From: Planctomycetaceae bacterium
GTDB lineage: Bacteria > Planctomycetota > Planctomycetia > Pirellulales > Thermoguttaceae
Length of the DNA: 8,966 nucleotides
Direction of reading: 5' to 3'
Assembly (NCBI GenBank): GCA_031283515.1
Contig: JAITBS010000552.1
Location: forward strand, 1-8,966
A program made the position numbers and the translations under genes. The first letter of the stretch is position 1; each line of letters starts with the position of its first letter. Below, one piece after another: positions 5,982 through 8,966 of this stretch. The notes beneath the pieces were generated by a model. That model did no database searches, had not been told where the DNA came from, and worked only from the letters and a program-made list of their open reading frames with translations.

Positions 5982-6494
5982 TTATGAGATATTACAATAA
6001 ACTAATGGAAATTCTAAAAAACTCGTCTTTACAGTAAACTAATATAATACAAGAAATAAAAAATTGTTCGACCACTATTGCAGCAAAACGAAAAATTCAT
6101 AATCATTGCGTAGGTTTTTCGTAAATAACCGACTTATACCGTGTTTACGGTTGGAAATCAAGAGGTTGGCTTTTTTGGGGATTCATTGCTGCTGAGGTTT
6201 TTAAACAATAGTGAGAAAAATTAGATTGAAAATGAGGTTTGCGGAAACAGTTAAAATACGTTTTGGAAAATTCCATTGATATATTACCTTTTTTTAAGAA
6301 TTACGAAACAGAAAAATAACAAAACATACGAAAAGAGAATAAACAAATGACTCAGTGATTTTATTCAATTTCCATAAACGTTTTAAAAAATCTGCGGACT
6401 CTTGCGTAAGCTGCGGACTATTTAAATTAAGTATTCGAATCAATTAATAAGCAGGCTATTACAAATTTTGTTGAAATATTACTAAAAATTTAAG
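5982..6494. other. Divergent intergenic region (513 bp) between glycosyltransferase and methyltransferase
   Basis: No gene is visible. The region must hold promoters for both flanking genes, but only weak candidates appear: on the minus strand TTTACT (6033-6038) with TAGAAT (6011-6016), 16 nt apart; on the plus strand TTCGAA (6434-6439) with TATTAC (6457-6462), 17 nt apart. A motif from 6127 to 6167 recurs upstream of glmM. Bases 6269-6423 form a dispersed repeat related in inverted order to 8620-8720. Within it CTGCGGACT occurs twice, at 6392-6400 and 6411-6419. Confidence 0.6.
6269..6423 (-). repeat. Dispersed repeat, copy A (inverted relative to copy B at 8620)
   Basis: Read on the minus strand, this stretch begins AAATAGTCCGCAGCTTACGC, matching 8620-8639 at 18 of 20 positions, and ends GGTAATATATCAATGGAATT, matching 8701-8720 at 18 of 20. 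The 14-mer GTAATATATCAATG is exact in both. The interior is AT-rich and of different length (155 bp here, 101 bp in copy B), so only the ends are well conserved. Confidence 0.55.
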
Positions 6495-7277
6495 ATGAAT
6501 ATTTATGATTATCCGACATTGTATGATGTTCTTTTTTCGGATTCGTGGAAGCGTGAAATCGACTTCCTGAAGACTGCACTTCGGTGTTACTGTAACATAT
6601 CGGGGCGCGGCAGGATTTTCGAACCGGCTTGCGGAACTGGTCGGCTTTTGTGGCGGCTTGCCCAATTAGGACATCATAGTGTCGGTCTCGACCTGAATCC
6701 CAATGCAGTTGCATTTTGTAACAAACGGCTTAAACGGCACGGCTTGCCGGAATCCGCACTACTCGGCGATATGACACATTTTTCTCTGAATGATTTGCAA
6801 CAAAAAAAAACATTTGATTTAGTGTTCAATTTTGTGAGCAGTTTTCTGCACTTGACTTCGGAACCGGCGGCATTGTCTCATCTTCACGCTGTTGCGGAAA
6901 TTCTGAAACCCAACGGAATTTATCTACTCGGTTTACATCTGTTGCCGCAAGGCAACGCCGTTTGTTCACAGGAACAATGGTCTGTTCGTCATGGTTCTCT
7001 TGCATTGCAATCGCGGTTACGGCGTTTAACACTCAATCGGCAACAACGTATCGAAACAGTTGAATTTCGTATCACAGCAACAACTCCGAAACAACATTAC
7101 AAAATAATTGATACCTTTCCGCTTCGGACTTACTCGCTTCAACAGTTTCGGACTCTTCTTAAAAAAGTGAATCAATTCGATATTCTTGAAACATTTGATT
7201 TCAATTTTCAAGTTCCTGTTCCACTTAATTCGCAAACAGAAGATGTTGTTTTCGTACTAAAAAAACATCTTGTGTAA
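6495..7277 (+). CDS. Class I SAM-dependent methyltransferase
   Basis: The 260-residue protein has a clear Rossmann-type methyltransferase core. Motif I is FEPACGTGRLL (42-52). The acidic end of strand two is GLDLNPNAV (64-72), motif II/III is LLGDMTHF (89-96), and motif IV is FDLVFNFVSSFLHL (107-120), followed by VAEILKPNGIYLLGLHLL (133-150). The N-terminus YDYPTLYDVLFSDSW resembles small-molecule methyltransferases that begin with a Y-D-x-L/Y segment. The C-terminal beta-rich part (about 165-255) would give substrate choice and is not diagnostic. It binds S-adenosylmethionine and methylates an unknown acceptor in the cytoplasm. The ATG at 6495 lacks a Shine-Dalgarno site. It stands alone: the next gene is 374 bp downstream and the previous one is divergent. 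Unlike the domain at 4557-5981, its glycine-rich motif is intact. Confidence 0.85.
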   Translation: MNIYDYPTLYDVLFSDSWKREIDFLKTALRCYCNISGRGRIFEPACGTGRLLWRLAQLGHHSVGLDLNPNAVAFCNKRLKRHGLPESALLGDMTHFSLNDLQQKKTFDLVFNFVSSFLHLTSEPAALSHLHAVAEILKPNGIYLLGLHLLPQGNAVCSQEQWSVRHGSLALQSRLRRLTLNRQQRIETVEFRITATTPKQHYKIIDTFPLRTYSLQQFRTLLKKVNQFDILETFDFNFQVPVPLNSQTEDVVFVLKKHLV

Positions 7278-7468
7278 TCGTTGAGTCGTAAATGTTGATT
7301 AATGAAATGAATAGAGTCACTGGCGGAATTTACTGTCAAAACGAATTTTCCGATTATGTCACTCACAGCTCTCTATGATGAATTGTGTTCGGAAGAATTG
7401 GTTTGTATGTTACGGACGTAGATTTCCGATTCATCGAAATAATCGGTATCTTATGAAAAGGTGTTTTC

Positions 7469-7504
7469 GCAGATACAGCCGTGCAAGCAGATACAGCCGT
7501 GCAA
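7469..7504 (+). repeat. Perfect 18-bp tandem duplication
   Basis: GCAGATACAGCCGTGCAA occurs at 7469-7486 and again at 7487-7504 without mismatch. The identity points to a recent duplication in the leader region of the sigma factor gene. Confidence 0.9.
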
Positions 7505-7564
7505 TTGGGGAAAGAGAGAATAACAAGATGGTTTTGTTCTTTTTTCGAGAAAGTCTTTTGGCAG

Positions 7565-7596
7565 GTCGATAAGTTTTTCTGTCGATAAGATTTTTC
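7565..7596 (+). repeat. Two 16-bp direct repeats before the sigma factor gene
   Basis: GTCGATAAGTTTTTCT (7565-7580) is followed at once by GTCGATAAGATTTTTC (7581-7596). The shared GTCGATAAG core at 16-bp spacing, 55-90 bp before the start codon, could be a pair of regulator sites or a simple duplication. Confidence 0.6.
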
Positions 7597-7651
7597 ATTG
7601 TTTTGTACTGAAATTGGATGTGATTAAGCGTTTCTTTCCTACTAATTCCCC

Positions 7652-8524
7652 ATGAGCGAAGTTTCATTTAACGATTATGATTTTACGGTTTTCGGTAACC
7701 AATCACCATTGGAGACTTATCTCCGTGAAATCAATGTAACAGTTCTTTTAACTTCAGAAGAAGAACTGAAATTAGCATTGGCGGTTTGTGAGGGAGATAT
7801 GGAAGCGCGTGATAAAATGGTTCGTGCTAATCTCCGGCTTGTAGTGAATATAGCGCGGGGTTATACAGGGAAAGGTTTGAGCTTGCAAGACTTGATCGAA
7901 GAAGGAAATTTAGGACTCCTCCGGGCCGTCGAGGGATTCGACCCGTCAATGGGAACCCGTTTTTCAACTTACGCGAGTTATTGGATCAAGCAATCGATTA
8001 AACGTTCACTCATCAATTCGGCAAAAACAATTCGAATTCCGGCATACATGGTGGAACTTTTATCCAAATGGCGTCGTGCAGGAATTCGTCTTTCGGAAGA
8101 GCTGGGACGTTCGCCGACACCGGAAGAAATCGCACGATTTCTCGGTCTGCCGCGAAAAAAACTTCCTATCATTAAAAAAGCAATCTTGATCAACAACCTC
8201 ATTCCACAACCCGACCAACCGGAAATCGGATGGACGCTTAATGAAATGATTATGGATGAACGGTCACGCAGTCCTGATGAAGAGATGCTTGAAAATGATA
8301 ACTTGTCGTTTATTATGGAACAACTTGAATTGATGGATGTTCGCGACGCAACCATTTTGAAGATGCGATTTGGTCTTGACGGTTGTGAAGCTCAGACGCT
8401 CAAGGAAATTGGTGAACGACTCGGGCTTACGAGGGAAAGAGTCCGACAAATCGAAACCGAAGCCTTAACCCGTTTGGCAGAATACCTTGATGGTACACGT
8501 ACTCGACAAGTTGCCGCCGGATAA
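7652..8524 (+). CDS. Sigma-70 family RNA polymerase sigma factor (RpoD-like, group 2 type)
   Basis: The 290-residue protein has sigma region 1.2 (NQSPLETYLREI, 16-27), region 2 (about 52-122, with VRANLRLVVNIA and LIEEGNLGLLRAVEGFDP for core binding, then RFSTYASYWIKQSIKRSL), region 3 (about 132-185) and region 4 (about 222-280, helix-turn-helix TLKEIGERLGLTRERVRQIE for the -35 element). It lacks region 1.1 and the large non-conserved insert of E. coli RpoD, so it is a short member. In region 2.4 the E. coli -10 contact Q437 is kept (Q114) but T440 is replaced by lysine (K117). It directs core RNA polymerase to promoters; its regulon is unknown. The form YWIKQSIKRSL...AKTIRIPAYMVELLSKW resembles planctomycete sigma factors as I recall them. 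There is no Shine-Dalgarno site before the ATG. A strong terminator follows 26 bp after the stop. Confidence 0.92.
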   Translation: MSEVSFNDYDFTVFGNQSPLETYLREINVTVLLTSEEELKLALAVCEGDMEARDKMVRANLRLVVNIARGYTGKGLSLQDLIEEGNLGLLRAVEGFDPSMGTRFSTYASYWIKQSIKRSLINSAKTIRIPAYMVELLSKWRRAGIRLSEELGRSPTPEEIARFLGLPRKKLPIIKKAILINNLIPQPDQPEIGWTLNEMIMDERSRSPDEEMLENDNLSFIMEQLELMDVRDATILKMRFGLDGCEAQTLKEIGERLGLTRERVRQIETEALTRLAEYLDGTRTRQVAAG

Positions 8525-8550
8525 TTGCCATGATACGCGTGTTTTCGATA

Positions 8551-8580
8551 AAGCCGAAGAAATCCGCTTCGGCTTTTTTT
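8551..8580 (+). terminator. Rho-independent terminator of the sigma factor gene
   Basis: AAGCCGAAG (8551-8559) pairs perfectly with CTTCGGCTT (8567-8575) around a 7-nt loop, and the T-tract runs on to 8580. Stem strength, short loop and uridine run are all canonical, and it lies just after the sigma factor stop. Confidence 0.92.
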
Positions 8581-8619
8581 GTAACTGTCTATTTATTAAT
8601 TGCTTCAAATACTTGGTTC

Positions 8620-8720
8620 AAATAGTCCGCCGATTACGCCGATATTCGCGGATTATTTTTTTGAGAATACGAATGATACGAAAAAACAAAATAAACGAAA
8701 AGTAATATATCAATGAAATT
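8620..8720 (+). repeat. Dispersed repeat, copy B
   Basis: Its first 20 bases and last 20 bases each match the minus strand of 6269-6423 at 18 of 20 positions. Between them is AT-rich DNA with repeated ACGAA motifs (8668-8699). It directly abuts the multi-hairpin element. Confidence 0.55.
8621..8662 (+). terminator. Possible second intrinsic terminator inside repeat copy B
   Basis: AATAGTCCGC (8621-8630) pairs with GCGGATTATT (8648-8657) with one G-T wobble across a 17-nt loop, and T residues run to 8662. It could back up the terminator 40 bp upstream. In copy A the same place holds direct rather than inverted repeats, so the hairpin is not a fixed part of the repeat. Confidence 0.45.
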
Positions 8721-8734
8721 ATTATTTTTTTCTT

Positions 8735-8948
8735 CACCTCGAAGGGGTGACATTTTCATAACCGTAGGTCAAGCGAAGCGCGACCTACGGTCAACATCTC
8801 TTCTCAACGTCGTCTGAAAGACGAAACTGAACGATTAGAATTACATATTCGATTTTTAAAATTCTGTCTTTCAGACAGAGGAATGTTGATGGTGTCTCTC
8901 CGCAGGTCGATGACCTGCGGTTATGAAAATCACACCCCTTGCGGGGTG
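8735..8948. repeat. Two-armed inverted element with three hairpins per arm (REP/BIME-like)
   Basis: The left arm has hairpin a (CACCTC-GAA-GGGGTG, 8735-8749, with one wobble), hairpin b (ACCGTAGGTC/GACCTACGGT, 8761-8770 with 8782-8791) and hairpin c (CGTCT-GAA-AGACG, 8811-8823). The right arm repeats this in reverse order and orientation: c' (CTGTCT-TTC-AGACAG, 8864-8878), b' (CCGCAGGTC-GAT-GACCTGCGG, 8900-8920) and a' (CACCCC-TTGC-GGGGTG, 8933-8948). The spacer ATTTTCATAACCG between a and b is identical in both arms, and CAACAT lies between b and c in both. The stems vary by compensating changes (T-A in b against C-G in b'), so pairing seems to be kept. The centre is near 8842. It resembles REP or BIME elements, which in other bacteria are mobilised by RAYT transposases; none is in this window. 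Confidence 0.75.
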
Positions 8949-8966
8949 AAAATCGAAAAACAAAAA

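Larger units (their letters stand above)
7278..7651. other. Intergenic region (374 bp) upstream of the sigma factor, with short tandem repeats
   Basis: No gene is supported. A 65-codon frame (7375-7572) is rich in arginine and aromatic residues and crosses an 18-bp duplication, so I regard it as spurious. A small hairpin CCGATT/AATCGG lies at 7426-7446. Tandem repeats occur at 7469-7504 and 7565-7596. A weak promoter-like pair TTGTGT-17-TATGTT lies at 7383-7411. The last 15 nt before the sigma factor ATG carry no Shine-Dalgarno site. Confidence 0.55.
8525..8966. other. Gene-free right end (442 bp), terminators and repeat elements
   Basis: No protein gene is visible after the sigma factor. 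The stretch holds the intrinsic terminator, a second terminator-like hairpin (8621-8662), dispersed repeat copy B (8620-8720) and the two-armed multi-hairpin element (8735-8948). A short open frame at 8487-8705 overlaps the sigma gene and terminator and is not credible. Confidence 0.7.

Noticed and set aside
6073..6213. CACTATTG/CAATAGTG inverted pair in the divergent region
   Set aside because: Eight bases at more than 120 bp distance in AT-rich DNA is close to chance.
7375..7572. Plus-strand frame of 65 codons before the sigma factor
   Set aside because: Arg-rich low-quality sequence that runs over an 18-bp duplication, with no ribosome site.
8487..8705. Plus-strand frame of 72 codons after the sigma factor
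   Set aside because: It overlaps the sigma gene's 3' end and runs through the intrinsic terminator.

Overview
The window reads as bacterial chromosome, AT-rich, with four confidently recognised housekeeping or metabolic genes, one methyltransferase, and a tandem pair of Rpn-type (PD-(D/E)XK) genes. The best guess for the source is an AT-rich member of the Planctomycetota. The reasons are a short RpoD-like sigma factor whose region 2.4 and linker resemble planctomycete sigma factors as I remember them, a glycosyltransferase-methyltransferase fusion, a bacterial deoxyhypusine-synthase-like gene, and the scarcity of Shine-Dalgarno sequences. This assignment is inference; no rRNA or other marker is present.

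Layout. 1-200 is the 3' end of an Rpn-family gene, followed at 361-1332 by a complete paralogue; both end in a coiled coil written by 21-bp (heptad) repeats. A good sigma-70 type promoter (1449-1476) precedes a deoxyhypusine-synthase-like gene (1529-2485). A phosphoglucosamine-mutase-like gene follows (2751-4124). A 432-bp convergent gap holds an eight-unit 21-bp minisatellite of palindromic units and a 12-bp perfect inverted repeat. On the minus strand, 4557-5981 encodes a GT2 glycosyltransferase fused to a degenerate methyltransferase-like domain. After a 513-bp divergent gap come a class I SAM methyltransferase (6495-7277) and a sigma-70 factor (7652-8524) with a strong intrinsic terminator (8551-8580). 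The right end (8600-8966) is repeat DNA: a possible second terminator, a dispersed repeat whose end sequences recur inverted at 6269-6423, and a large two-armed element with three hairpins per arm.

How the genes relate. They do not form one obvious pathway. GlmM feeds UDP-GlcNAc synthesis, and the glycosyltransferase fusion probably acts on a polyprenyl-phosphate or cell-surface glycan. The DHS-like protein probably acts on polyamines or a related substrate, and the sigma factor is a transcription regulator. Gaps are wide and the genes look mostly monocistronic.

The most interesting leads are two. First, the Rpn pair has heptad tails that differ between copies, which matches the variable C-terminal repeats reported for Rpn gene-within-gene toxin-antitoxin phage-defence proteins. 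Second, the structured repeat family at 8620-8948 has related sequences elsewhere in the window. Neither is shown to be a new system by sequence alone.
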